This document shows, one piece after another, positions 52,846 to 62,529 of a stretch of DNA of 64,000 nt. A program made the translations under genes and the position numbers. How positions within the stretch are numbered: the first letter of the stretch is position 1; the number at the start of each line of letters is the position of its first letter. The notes under the pieces were generated by a model, which saw only the letters and a program-made list of their open reading frames with translations, was not told where the DNA came from and did no database searches. This stretch comes from Marinitoga lauensis (lineage in GTDB: Bacteria > Thermotogota > Thermotogae > Petrotogales > Petrotogaceae), in assembly GCF_004135675.1 (NCBI RefSeq), contig NZ_QHLX01000007.1, forward strand, positions 1-64,000, given 5' to 3'.

Positions 52846-53214
52846 TTGAGCAAGAAAATTTTAATTGTAGATGATTCTGATGTATTAAGGAAAATATTAT
52901 CTTTCAATTTTAAAAAAGAGGGTTTTGAAGTATATGAAGCAAGAGATGGCGAAGAAGGGCTACAAAAAATAAAAGAATTAGTTCCAGATGCAGTTTGTCT
53001 TGATATAATGATGCCAAAAATGGATGGATTTACGGTTTTGAAAATGCTAAAGGAAGAAAATATAAAAATTCCTATTTTAGTTTTGACAGCAAAAGGTGGG
53101 GAAGAAGATGAAAACTTAGCCCTTTCTCTTGGCGCTTTTAAGGTTGCGACAAAACCTTTTAGCCCAAAGAATATTGTGGATATTATAAAACAGGCGGTGG
53201 GAGTAAATGGATAA
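52846..53214 (+). CDS. CheY-like response regulator
   Basis: A single receiver domain of about 122 residues. It starts [15 protein letters not shown] (acidic pair Asp-Asp), has the phospho-acceptor in [14 protein letters not shown], the conserved Thr/Ala in [11 protein letters not shown], and Lys in [11 protein letters not shown] 52846 is taken as start because GGGGGAT precedes it by 5 bases. Its end overlaps the start of the SpoIIE phosphatase by 8 bases, suggesting that the two act in one pathway. Confidence 0.88.
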   Translation: MSKKILIVDDSDVLRKILSFNFKKEGFEVYEARDGEEGLQKIKELVPDAVCLDIMMPKMDGFTVLKMLKEENIKIPILVLTAKGGEEDENLALSLGAFKVATKPFSPKNIVDIIKQAVGVNG

Positions 53215-54606
53215 GGCCACCGAATATGGATTGGAGATTTATCGGGAATTAAACGATAAAATTAAATATTATAAGGATGAACCTAAAGATCTTGAAGAAA
53301 TTAAGAATAGGGTAAAGATTTTAATAGAAGAATTATTTATCGAAAGTGAAAATTATAGAATGCAGTTAGAAGAGTTTTCACTTCAATTAGAAGCTCAGGT
53401 TGAAGAATTATCGAAACTATATGAAGAATTAACAGCGGTTCTTGATATAGGGAAAATTCTTCATGAAACACTGGATCCTAGAACCTCAATGGAGAGCATT
53501 CTGGAGAGAATAAAAGATATAATTACTTATGATGATATAGTTGTTGGAGAATTTTCTGATTTTCCACCAAGGAAGGATTTTAAGATTTTACATGCGGATT
53601 TTAACTCTCTGGATTTTGAGAAAACAGTGCAATTTATTGACTATTTAAACGAGTCAAATAAGGTAAAACCATTGATATTTGAAAGAAATCCTTTAACCAA
53701 TGAGGAAATCCCTATTATGTTTGTACCCATAGAATCAAGAATAAAAATATGGGGTTTTTTTCTTTTTTATGGTTCAAAAAAAGGTATATTTACAGCTGGA
53801 AATAGAAAAATAATGGAATCTATTTCTGAGCAAATTGCTTTTAGTTATGATACTCTTGACTTTTTAAACAAAAAAATAGAACAGGAAAAATTAGGAGAAC
53901 AATTAAGAATAGCTTCTGAAATACAGAAATCTCTGTTACCAAAAAAAATACCGCAATTTGAAAGTGTTGATATAGAAGCATTTTATAGGCCTGCATATGA
54001 TATTGGTGGAGATTATTATGATGTTGTTGATTTAGGAGAAAAAGTTTTTCTTGTTCTGGCAGACGTTTCTGGTAAAAGTGTTCCTGCTGCTTTAATAATG
54101 ACTTCGTTTAGGTCGATATTAAGGCATGAAATAGAAAAAGAACATGATTTAACAACAATTGTTTCGAATTTGAACGATTATATTTCTAAAGAAATTCCAC
54201 AGGACAGATTCGTTACTTCAATTTTTATAATGTTAGATTATAAGAATAAAAATATTGAAATGATAAATTGTGGTCATAATCCGACATTAATTTTGAAAGA
54301 TGGGAGTTAATGTCTTTTGAGGCTGAATATATGCCGATTGGAATTATGGAAGGGTTTGTTTTTGAAAGTCAAAAATTAAATTATGAAAATAATATAAATA
54401 TTGCTTTATATACAGATGGGGTAACGGAAGCAAGAAATGAAACTGGAGATGAATTTGAGCTAGAAAGATTAATAAAAATATTTGAAGAGACAAGAGATAT
54501 GAGTTCAAAAGAAATTATTAAAACAATAATAAATGAATTAGATAAATTTGTGGGAAAAGCATCTCAACATGATGATACAACAATAATGATAATAAAATCA
54601 AAATGA
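53207..54606 (+). CDS. RsbU-like SpoIIE (PP2C) phosphatase with GAF-like domain (one frame break)
   Basis: About 467 residues after one base is added near 54303. An N-terminal coiled coil ([27 protein letters not shown]) leads to a GAF-like domain (residues about 75-220), then a PP2C/SpoIIE phosphatase: [26 protein letters not shown] (metal Asp), [34 protein letters not shown] and HDDTTIMII. Such enzymes dephosphorylate anti-sigma antagonists or receiver-controlled partners. The adjacent receiver probably controls it; no STAS or anti-sigma gene is nearby. Confidence 0.9.
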
Positions 54607-54627
54607 TTTTAAAGGAGGTATTTTATT

Positions 54628-55379
54628 ATGTCAGGTCATAACAAGTGGGCAAATATAAAGCATAGAAAAGCAGCGCAGGATGCAAAAAGGTCAAAAATAT
54701 TTACTAAACTTATCAGAGAATTAACTGTTGCTGCTAAAGAAGGTGGAGCAGATCCTGAATCAAATCCGAGGTTAAGAACTGCTATTGAAAAAGCAAAAGA
54801 AGCAAATATGCCGAAAGATAAGATTGAAGCTGCTATAAAGAAAGGTGCAGGAGGAACAGATGCAGATTCATATGTAGAAATAATGTATGAAGGATATGGA
54901 CCAGCAGGGTTGCGATAATAATGAGAGCTTTAACAGATAATAAAAATAGAGCTGCCCAGGAGGTAAGACACATCCTTTCAAAGCACGGTGGTAGTTTAGC
55001 AGAAAGTGGAGCAGTTGCATGGAATTTTGAAAGAAAAGCTATGATAATTGTTCCAAAATCAGAAATAGCTGATTTAGACGAATTTATGATGGTTGCTCTT
55101 GATGCTGGTGCTGAAGATGTAATTGAAGATGAAGAAATACAGGTAATAGCTTCTCCAGATGATATGGCCCAGGTTAGAGATACATTGAAAGATATGGGAT
55201 ATTCTGTAAAAGCAACATTAACATATATACCAAAAACAACAGTTAAAATTGCAGGTTCAGATGCAGAAAAATTATTGAAATTACTTGATGCATTGGAAGA
55301 TAGTGATGATATTCAAGAAGTATTCGCCAATTTTGAAATAGATGACGAAGAAATGGAGAGATTAGCACAAAATATGTAA
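54628..55379 (+). CDS. yebC: YebC/PmpR family translation/transcription factor (one frame break)
   Basis: About 250 residues after adding a G in the GGG run near 54908, which restores [20 protein letters not shown]. The N terminus [21 protein letters not shown] and [21 protein letters not shown]-type sequence ([19 protein letters not shown]) are diagnostic. YebC proteins help ribosomes through difficult motifs and were earlier described as transcription regulators. The ATG follows AAAGGAGG. It is otherwise normal in length. Confidence 0.95.
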
Positions 55380-55418
55380 TTCAAAGGGCTATTTGCCCCT
55401 TGTTTTTAAGGTGATTTA

Positions 55419-56200
55419 ATGAAAAAAACTTTCTTGCTTTTAATGCTATTTTTGAATTTATCATTTATAATTTTTTCGAATAATCTTTTTTTTACATACT
55501 CAAATAACGGTGACCTAAAAATAAATTATAATTTTGATTTTGAAGCAACAAATTTGTATGTTGCTAATGTTTCTTTTTATGCTATAATAAAACCAGAAAA
55601 TAAAGATTATATTAAAGTTTCCAGTATAGATGAAATTTTAAATTATTTAAAATTTTATCAGCCAGGGTTTAGTATAAATTATAAATATAAAGAAAAAAAT
55701 TTTAATGATCCGAATTATTTTATTTGGTCAAACAAATCGTTTTTAATTTCCTTTGAAAATATATTTTTTAAATATCCCGTATCTTACATTGTTTCAAATG
55801 GGATGGTTGGAATAAATTTAAAGAAAAACTTTAGTAATTATTTTTATTGGATAAATTTATATGATTTTTCTGAAACATCATTTGGCTATTATTTGGGCAA
55901 TAAAGTAAAAATAGGTTTTTTCATAGATACGTTGAGTAAAAAAGATGATTATGGTTTTTTTTTAACTTTTGCAAATATTGGTATAATTACAATATCAAAA
56001 AATAAAATTTTTGTAGAAATATTGAGTAAAGATATAAATTTGTATCTTGATTTTAAAAATAAGACAGATATAATAAGAAGTGATTTTTTAAAAAAGTAGA
56101 GAACGAATTTGAAATGACTTTGCCAATAATACAAGATAATATATATTTTGTTATTAATTCAAATAAAAAGTATGGAATAAAATTTAATATCAATTTTTAG
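55419..56200 (+). CDS. Exported protein of unknown function (one frame break)
   Basis: About 260 residues after adding one A near 56090. It begins with a signal peptide (KKTFLLLMLFLNLSFIIFSNN) and continues as alternating hydrophobic/aromatic beta strands (Phe, Tyr, Asn rich: NYFYWINLYDF, FGYYLGNKVKIGFFID). That pattern could suit an outer-envelope beta barrel or beta-sandwich, but no known family is evident. The stop lies 11 bases before cheR, inside its ribosome-binding region. Confidence 0.6.
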
Positions 56201-56211
56201 GAGGAACAATT

Positions 56212-57030
56212 ATGAATGAAAAAAGTTTATATTCTTCACCTTATGATGACAGAGAATATGTGTGGTTGTTGGATAATATAGCCAGACATTTTCAGCTTGA
56301 TTTAAGAGGTTATAAACAGCATAGGGTTAGAAGAAGAATCGATATGTTAATGAGAAAATATTCTTATAAAGATTATAAAACATATTTTGATGATCTGAAA
56401 AAAAATAGTAAATTATGGGATGAATTTTTGGATAAACTAACCATTAATGTTACAGAATTCTTTAGAAATCCAGAAAAATGGGATTATTTAAAAAAACATA
56501 TTTTACCACGGATATTAAAAGAAAGAAATACGAAAACAAAAATATGGAGTGCTGGTTGTTCTACTGGTGAAGAACCTTATACTCATGCGATAATTCTGGA
56601 GGAATTGAGAGCACCAAAAAATATAAAAGTACTTGCTACAGATCTGGATAAATTTGTATTACAAAAGGCAAAAAGAGGAATCTATTCAGAAAGATCTATG
56701 GTTAATGTACCTGAAGATATAAGAAAAAAATATTTTAGAAAAGTAAATAATGATTCTTATGAAGTTTTATCTCATGTAAAAAGTAGGGTAATATTTAAAC
56801 AACATAATCTTTTAATGGATAAATTTGAAAATGATATAGATTTAATTTCATGTAGAAATGTGGTTATTTATTTTGATATGGATGCTAAAAATAAGTTATA
56901 CAAAAACTTTGCCAATTCTTTGAGAAAAGGTGGCGTACTATTTGTTGGATCAACAGAAAGGATATTTAATTATAAGAGTTTAGGATTGGAAGTAATAGAA
57001 CCTTTCTTTTATCAAAAAGTGAGTGATTAA
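56212..57030 (+). CDS. cheR: Chemotaxis protein methyltransferase CheR
   Basis: A 272-residue intact protein that methylates glutamates on chemoreceptors. The N-terminal helical domain (YKQHRVRRRIDMLMRKY) and TINVTEFFRNPEKWDYL precede the SAM-binding domain with IWSAGCSTGEEPYTHAI, LATDLDKFVLQKAKRGIY, and DLISCRNVVIYFD. The presence of chemotaxis fits the CheY-like gene and the FliT-like gene, but no flagellar cluster is seen here. ATG follows AGGAGGA. Confidence 0.95.
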   Translation: MNEKSLYSSPYDDREYVWLLDNIARHFQLDLRGYKQHRVRRRIDMLMRKYSYKDYKTYFDDLKKNSKLWDEFLDKLTINVTEFFRNPEKWDYLKKHILPRILKERNTKTKIWSAGCSTGEEPYTHAIILEELRAPKNIKVLATDLDKFVLQKAKRGIYSERSMVNVPEDIRKKYFRKVNNDSYEVLSHVKSRVIFKQHNLLMDKFENDIDLISCRNVVIYFDMDAKNKLYKNFANSLRKGGVLFVGSTERIFNYKSLGLEVIEPFFYQKVSD

Positions 57031-57484
57031 TTTGGATTGGCTGATTCCATTTATATTAGTGCTTGATCAAATATCAAAAAAATTGGCTCAAGAATATTTA
57101 ATGGGAAAAACTATACATATTATAGGGGATTTTTTAACCCTATCTTATGTAACTAATACGGGAATAGCATTTGGAATATTTCAAGGACATCCGTTTATTA
57201 TGGGAATTATTGCAACTTTTGTGGTTACAATAATATATATATATAGAAAAATTCATCTTAAACAACACAAGTCTTTTTTGTTTGATTTATCAACTGTTTT
57301 TATAATAGGTGGTGCTCTTGGGAATATATATGATAGAGTAAGAATTGAATATGTTGTTGATATGTTTAGCGTTAAATATTTCTCTGTTTTTAATGTTGCA
57401 GATTCTTTTGTAACTGTAGGAGGAATCCTTTTGGCTATTTATTATTTAAAAAGGAGCAATGATCCGTGGAAGAAAACTTTTTAG
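57023..57484 (+). CDS. lspA: Lipoprotein signal peptidase
   Basis: A 153-residue, four-helix membrane aspartyl peptidase. It has VLDQISKK, VTNTGIAFGIF, GGALGNIYDRVR (first catalytic Asp) and FNVADSFVTVG (second). GTG 57023 overlaps the end of cheR; its own end overlaps the start of rluD by 19 bases. It processes lipoproteins such as the multidomain one at 40.5-42.7 kb. Confidence 0.95.
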   Translation: MINLDWLIPFILVLDQISKKLAQEYLMGKTIHIIGDFLTLSYVTNTGIAFGIFQGHPFIMGIIATFVVTIIYIYRKIHLKQHKSFLFDLSTVFIIGGALGNIYDRVRIEYVVDMFSVKYFSVFNVADSFVTVGGILLAIYYLKRSNDPWKKTF

Positions 57485-58398
57485 TTACGAATAGAGAAAA
57501 TGGTTGGAGATTGGATAAATTTGTGGTTGAAAAAGTGCCAGAATGGATTTCCAGAAGTTATGTTCAAAAAGCAATTAAGCAGGGTCAGATAATAGTAAAT
57601 GGTAGTCTGAAAAAACCATCTTATAAAATAAAAAATGGTGAAATAATAACAATAGAAGTTCCTGATAAACCACCTTCAATAGAAGTTTTACCAGAAGATA
57701 TACCATTGAATATTATTTACGAGGATAAAGATATAATAGTAATAAATAAACCACCTTTTATGATAGTTCATCCTGTTGTAAATAAAGTAACTGGTACATT
57801 GGTAAATGCTTTGTTATACCATTGCAATGATTTGCAAGGAATAGGTGGAGAATTAAGGCCAGGTATAGTTCATAGACTTGATAAGAATACTTCCGGGGCA
57901 ATTGTTGTAGCTAAAAATGATTTGGCTCATCAATCTTTAAGTAAGCAATTTAAAGATAGAAAAACAAAAAAAACTTATATAGCTTTGGTAAAAGGTATTT
58001 TAAAAAATAAACATGGAGAAATAAATGCTCCATTAGCCAGACATCCAAAAATTAAAATAAAAATGGCGGTTGTTCCAGGTGGAAAAGAATCGGTTACATT
58101 ATATAGAATAATAAAAGAATTCAGAGAGAAGGCTTCATTAGCCTGGATTAATTTAAAAACAGGAAGAACTCATCAGATCAGGGTTCATTTTAAATATATA
58201 GGACATCCGTTATTAGGTGACGATGTATATGGGAGGTCATCAGAAGATTATAAGTATGGTATTGAAAGACAGATGTTGCATGCATTAAAATTAGGGTTAT
58301 TTCATCCTAGAACTAATGAATGGATGGAGTTTATAGCTCCTATTCCAGAGGATTTTAAAAAAGCAATGGTGAATTTGGAAAAAATAACAGAAAATTAA
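57466..58398 (+). CDS. rluD: RluD-family 23S rRNA pseudouridine synthase
   Basis: A 310-residue enzyme. An N-terminal S4 RNA-binding domain (RLDKFVVEKVPEWISRSYVQ) precedes the pseudouridine synthase core with IVHRLDKNTSGAIVVAKN (catalytic Asp), ALVKGI, and LKTGRTHQIRVHF. The family modifies 23S rRNA; RluD-type assignment is by overall order. GTG start at 57466 overlaps lspA, as in many bacteria where lspA-rluD are adjacent. Confidence 0.93.
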   Translation: MEENFLVTNRENGWRLDKFVVEKVPEWISRSYVQKAIKQGQIIVNGSLKKPSYKIKNGEIITIEVPDKPPSIEVLPEDIPLNIIYEDKDIIVINKPPFMIVHPVVNKVTGTLVNALLYHCNDLQGIGGELRPGIVHRLDKNTSGAIVVAKNDLAHQSLSKQFKDRKTKKTYIALVKGILKNKHGEINAPLARHPKIKIKMAVVPGGKESVTLYRIIKEFREKASLAWINLKTGRTHQIRVHFKYIGHPLLGDDVYGRSSEDYKYGIERQMLHALKLGLFHPRTNEWMEFIAPIPEDFKKAMVNLEKITEN

Positions 58399-58456
58399 CA
58401 TAGTCTTGTTATATATTAAAAAATATTGTCGTAAAATAAAGCGCGAGGTGTTTTAC

Positions 58457-59011
58457 ATGTCTAATGATAAATTAAGAGATACTAAATTGATATATGATTT
58501 AGATAAGATTGAGGAAAAGGAGTCTTTTGCCTTTAAGTTAGAATGGCAAGAGATAGATACACCTGAAGGAATATTCAATATAGTTTCTCCGGTAGATATA
58601 GAATTTGAAATAGAAAAAAATTCCGAAGGTTTTATTTTGAGAGGAAAAGTTGAAACTATTGTGGAATTAGTTTGTTCAAGATGCTTAAAAAAATATAATG
58701 AAAAAATAAAAGGTGAGATTGAAGCTTATTATATAAATAAAAGATTTTTTGATTTATATACAAAAAGTGAAAAGCTGGAGTCCCTGGATAATATAATTTT
58801 CTTTTCAGAAAACAAAGTGGATATTACAGATAGGATTATCGAATCCATATTGATGGAAATTCCAGATAAACCATTATGTAAAAAAGATTGTAAGGGATTA
58901 TGTCCGATCTGTGGAATAGATTTGAATGAAAATCCAGATCATAAACATGAGGAAGAATATATAGATCCAAGGTTTGAAAAATTATTGGATATATTTAATG
59001 ATGAAAAATAA
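58457..59011 (+). CDS. yceD: YceD/DUF177 protein
   Basis: About 184 residues of the DUF177 family, conserved upstream of rpmF and implicated in 23S rRNA/large-subunit maturation. It has VELVCSRCLKKYNEKI (CxxC) and the C-terminal CKKDCKGLCPICGIDLNENP with paired Cys. ATG 58457 follows GCGAGGTG; the longer frame to 58406 passes through it. The yceD-rpmF-plsX order is the classic bacterial arrangement. Confidence 0.92.
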   Translation: MSNDKLRDTKLIYDLDKIEEKESFAFKLEWQEIDTPEGIFNIVSPVDIEFEIEKNSEGFILRGKVETIVELVCSRCLKKYNEKIKGEIEAYYINKRFFDLYTKSEKLESLDNIIFFSENKVDITDRIIESILMEIPDKPLCKKDCKGLCPICGIDLNENPDHKHEEEYIDPRFEKLLDIFNDEK

Positions 59012-59033
59012 TAAATTTTAGGAGGGATTATAA

Positions 59034-59218
59034 ATGGCTGTACCTAAGCAAAAAACATCAAGAGCAAGAACACACAGAAGAAGAGCAGCAAATTTATACA
59101 AAGCAATAAAGGTGAATGTTACAAAATGTCCTAATTGTGGAGAACCAAAACTCCCCATAGAGTATGTTTAAATTGTGGATACTATAATGGAAAGCAAATT
59201 TTGGAAATAGGTGAATAA
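59034..59218 (+). CDS. rpmF: Ribosomal protein L32 (one frame break)
   Basis: About 61 residues after adding a C to the CCCC run near 59152, which restores the zinc-binding pair CPNCG...CLNCG. The N terminus AVPKQKTSRARTHRRRAAN is the standard L32 sequence. As given the frame stops at 59169-59171, too short and lacking the second CxxC. ATG 59034 follows TAGGAGGGA. plsX begins 2 bases after its stop. Confidence 0.94.
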
Positions 59219-59220
59219 TA

Positions 59221-60212
59221 ATGCCTGAAAAAGCCAGAATCGGCTTGGATTTATTTGGAGGAGATAACGCGCCCAGATCGAATTTAGAGGGCGCGATTTT
59301 TGCATTAAAAAACAATTTTATTGAAGAATTGTATTTAATTGGGGAGAAGAAGGTTTAAGAAAAAAGATACCACAAGATTTACATTCGAGAATTAAATTTA
59401 TCAAAGCAGAAAATGTTGTAGATAATCATACAAAACCAACAGAAGTTTTAAGGTTGAAAAATAGTTCTATTTATATAGGGACAGAAATGATGAAAAATAG
59501 TCAATTAGATGCGTTTGTAAGTGCAGGTAGTACGGGCGCGCTGCTTGCAGCAGGAACATTTGTTACAGGTAGAATTAAAGGTATAGATAGACCCGCTTTA
59601 GTTATACCATTACCTGGTAAAGGCGGTAAACCAAGAGTATTAGTTGATGGAGGAGCTAATGCTGAATTAAAACCTGCTCATTTTATATCTCTTGCAAAAG
59701 AAGGAATAGCTTTTGCAAAATTTCTTGGCATAAAAGAACCAAAAATACATATATTAAATATAGGAACTGAGGAAAGTAAAGGCACAAAACTTGTAAAAGA
59801 AGCTGCAGAATACCTTAAGAATGACAAAAATATAAATTATACAGGATTTGTTGAAGGAAGAGATATTTTTGAAAAAGAAATAGACGTTATTGTTACAGAT
59901 GGTTTTACAGGAAACAATACATTAAAAACAATAGAAGGAACTGCATATTATATTCTTTCTGAATTAAAAGAAAAAATTTCTAATGGTGGAATATTTGCTA
60001 AGTTGGGAGCACTTTTAATGAAAAAATCATTAAAAGGTTTAAAATCAAGCCTTGATTATAGACAATATGGTGGAACATTTTTTCTTGGAATCAATGGGAT
60101 TCTTGTAAAAGCTCATGGTTCATCTGATAGTGAAGCAATTTCGAATGCTCTTAAAGTTGCAAATAAGGCAGTTGAAGAAAAGATAATTGATAGGATAAAA
60201 GAATTATTGTAG
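59221..60212 (+). CDS. plsX: Phosphate acyltransferase PlsX (one frame break)
   Basis: About 331 residues after adding a G in the GGGG run near 59340. It makes acyl-phosphate from acyl-ACP for phospholipid synthesis. Segments are RIGLDLFGGDNAPRSNLEG, DNHTKPTEVLR, DAFVSAGSTGALLAAGTF, VLVDGGANAELKP, NIGTEESKGTKL, FVEGRDIF and IVTDGFTGNNTLKT. It directly follows rpmF. Because the gene is normally indispensable, the break is very likely a sequencing error. Confidence 0.94.
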
Positions 60213-60224
60213 GAGGTAAATACA

Positions 60225-62051
60225 ATGTGTGGAATTGTGGGATTGGTAGGGAAAAAAGAAGTAAAGGTAAAAGATATAGTTAATGGATTACAAAAATTAG
60301 AGTACAGAGGCTATGATTCAGCGGGGATAGCATTTTCACAAAATAATCATGTAGAATTGATAAAAACTACAGGAAAGATAGCAAATTTAAGGGAAGAGTT
60401 GAACAATGAAATGGAAAAAGAAATAAAGATAGGAATTGCACATACAAGATGGGCAACGCATGGAGGAGTCACAGAGTTAAATGCACATCCGCATACAGAT
60501 TGTACAGGTAAAATAGCGTTAGTGCATAATGGAATAATAGAAAACTTTCAAGAGTTGAGGAAAGAGTTAATAGAAAAAGGACATAATTTTAAATCAGAAA
60601 CAGACACAGAAGTAATAGCGCATTTAGTAGAAGAATATTATGAAGGAGATTTATTCAAGGCGGTATTGAAGACAATAAAAAGATTAGATGGAGCATATGC
60701 AATAGGAGTAATACATATCGATGAAAAGAAAATAGTTTCAGTAAGAAAAGGAAGTCCATTGGTGGTAGCGTATAATGAAGATTATGCATTATTAGCATCA
60801 GATATAACACCAATAATAAAATATACGAAAGATGTATATTTTATGAATGACAATGAAATGGCGGTATTGGAACCTGGGGAAATAGAGTTTTATAATATAA
60901 ATGGTGAAAAAATAGAAAAAAAATCAGTACATATAGATTGGGACGAACAGGCAGCAGAAAAAGGTGGATATGATCACTTTATGTTAAAAGAAATAAATGA
61001 ACAACCAGAAGCATTAAAATCAGCAATAACTGGAAGGATAAAAAATGGCGAACCGATAATATCAGAAATAGATAATCTAAAAGAATTTATAAAAAATGAA
61101 TTAAAGAAGATATTTATAGTAGCCTGTGGAACAAGTTATCATGCAGGATTAACCTTTAAATATTTCATGAACAGATATTCAAAAATAAATGTAGATATAG
61201 AAGTTGCATCAGAATTTAGGTATATGAATCCACATGTAGATAAAAACACATTAGTACTTGCAATATCACAATCAGGAGAAACAATAGATACATTAGAAGG
61301 AATAAGAATAGCAAAAGAAAAAGGAGCAAAAGTAATAACAATAAGTAATGTATACGGTTCAACAATACCAAGAGAGTCACATGGAGCAATATATATGAAC
61401 ACAGGACCGGAAATAGGAGTAGCGGCGACAAAGACATACACAGCGCAAATAGGAATATTATATGCATTAGGAGCAAAAATAATAGAACTAACAGAAGGAA
61501 TAAATGAAGAAATAAAAGAGATATTAAAAGGTATAGAAAAGATGCCAGAAATATATAAAGAAGTATTAAAACTAAACGAAAAAATAAAAGAATTAGCAAG
61601 AGAATATGCAAATTATCAACATATGATGTATATAGGAAGGGGCTTTGGATATCCAACAGCATTAGAAGGAGCATTAAAGTTAAAAGAAATCAGTTACATA
61701 CACGCAGCGGGATATCAGGCAGGAGAATTAAAACATGGACCAATAGCATTATTAGATGAACAATTTCCCGTATTTGCAATAATACCAAGGGATTCATTAT
61801 ATGAAAAGATGAAATCAAACCTAATGGAATCAAGAGCAAGAAATGCAAATATAATAGCAATAACAACAGAAAAAAACGAAGAAATAAAACAATTAACGAA
61901 TGAATATATAATGATACCAGAGGCACATGAAGCATTATATCCATTAGTAATGGCGCCGGTAATACAATTGTTTTCATACAATGTAGCAGTATTGAGAAAA
62001 CTCGATCCGGATAAACCGAGAAATTTGGCGAAAAGTGTTACAGTGGAGTAA
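60225..62051 (+). CDS. glmS: Glutamine-fructose-6-phosphate aminotransferase
   Basis: A 608-residue, intact enzyme making glucosamine-6-phosphate, the first step to UDP-GlcNAc. The N-terminal Cys nucleophile (MCGIVGLVG), RGYDSAGIA, HTRWATHGG and HNGIIEN define the glutaminase domain; the isomerase has two SIS domains (VACGTSYHAG, ISQSGETIDT, GRGFGYPTALEGALKLKE, and LRKLDPDKPRNLAKSVTVE at the end). No glmS ribozyme is seen in the 12-base gap before it. The ATG follows AGGAGG. Confidence 0.97.
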   Translation: MCGIVGLVGKKEVKVKDIVNGLQKLEYRGYDSAGIAFSQNNHVELIKTTGKIANLREELNNEMEKEIKIGIAHTRWATHGGVTELNAHPHTDCTGKIALVHNGIIENFQELRKELIEKGHNFKSETDTEVIAHLVEEYYEGDLFKAVLKTIKRLDGAYAIGVIHIDEKKIVSVRKGSPLVVAYNEDYALLASDITPIIKYTKDVYFMNDNEMAVLEPGEIEFYNINGEKIEKKSVHIDWDEQAAEKGGYDHFMLKEINEQPEALKSAITGRIKNGEPIISEIDNLKEFIKNELKKIFIVACGTSYHAGLTFKYFMNRYSKINVDIEVASEFRYMNPHVDKNTLVLAISQSGETIDTLEGIRIAKEKGAKVITISNVYGSTIPRESHGAIYMNTGPEIGVAATKTYTAQIGILYALGAKIIELTEGINEEIKEILKGIEKMPEIYKEVLKLNEKIKELAREYANYQHMMYIGRGFGYPTALEGALKLKEISYIHAAGYQAGELKHGPIALLDEQFPVFAIIPRDSLYEKMKSNLMESRARNANIIAITTEKNEEIKQLTNEYIMIPEAHEALYPLVMAPVIQLFSYNVAVLRKLDPDKPRNLAKSVTVE

Positions 62052-62066
62052 TGGAGGTGAAAATTA

Positions 62067-62435
62067 GTGAATATAAAATCAGAAGAGGAGATTTTTGAAT
62101 TAACAAAAGAAATAGTGAAAGTATTGGATGAAAAAGATGGTATTGATATTAAGATTTTAAATATGAAAGAATCTCCATTATTAGTAGATTATTTTATTAT
62201 TGCTACGGGTAATTCTGAAACGCATTTAAATGCTTTAAGAGATACAGTCGTAGAAAAATTTAAAGAAAAAGGTCACGAATTATTATATTATGATAAAGAT
62301 AAAGGTTATGAATGGTTAATAATTGATGGTGGAAGTATAGTTGTTCATCTATTTACTGAAAATGCAAGGGATTTTTATGATTTAGAAGGTTTATGGAGTG
62401 AAGTAGAGAGAATTAATATTGAGGAATTAAAATAA
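62067..62435 (+). CDS. rsfS: Ribosomal silencing factor RsfS
   Basis: A 122-residue protein of the RsfS/Iojap family that binds L14 and blocks subunit joining when nutrients are scarce. It shows IKILNMKESPLLVDYFIIATGNSETHL-type sequence (DYFIIATGNSETHL), GYEWLIIDGGSIVVHLFTENARDFYDLEGLW. GTG 62067 follows GGAGGTG. It lies 15 bases after glmS, so is probably co-transcribed. Confidence 0.95.
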   Translation: MNIKSEEEIFELTKEIVKVLDEKDGIDIKILNMKESPLLVDYFIIATGNSETHLNALRDTVVEKFKEKGHELLYYDKDKGYEWLIIDGGSIVVHLFTENARDFYDLEGLWSEVERINIEELK

Positions 62436-62439
62436 AACC

Positions 62440-62520
62440 TCACACACCGTTATGCAGTTTCCTCGGTGCCTGCAATAGGTCGGAAACGTAGGGCGGTGGA
62501 GGTAAAAACCAAAAACTGGA
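62440..62520 (+). ncRNA. Structured leader of rpsB
   Basis: The gap between rsfS and rpsB can fold: CCTC and CACCG near 62440 pair with CGGTG and GAGG near 62495-62503; TTTCC pairs with GGAAA; TGCAG pairs with CTGCA. It is the most GC-rich noncoding stretch in the window. A likely role is autogenous control by ribosomal protein S2, as known for rpsB leaders elsewhere, but I do not recognise a named family. Confidence 0.6.
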
Positions 62521-62529
62521 GGTGTTGGT

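Noticed and set aside
60213-60224. glmS ribozyme upstream of glmS
   Set aside because: The gap is only 12 bases, with just a ribosome-binding site.
61139-61981. Long Leu-rich minus-strand ORFs opposite glmS
   Set aside because: They are shadows caused by the codon bias of glmS; no start signals or family features.
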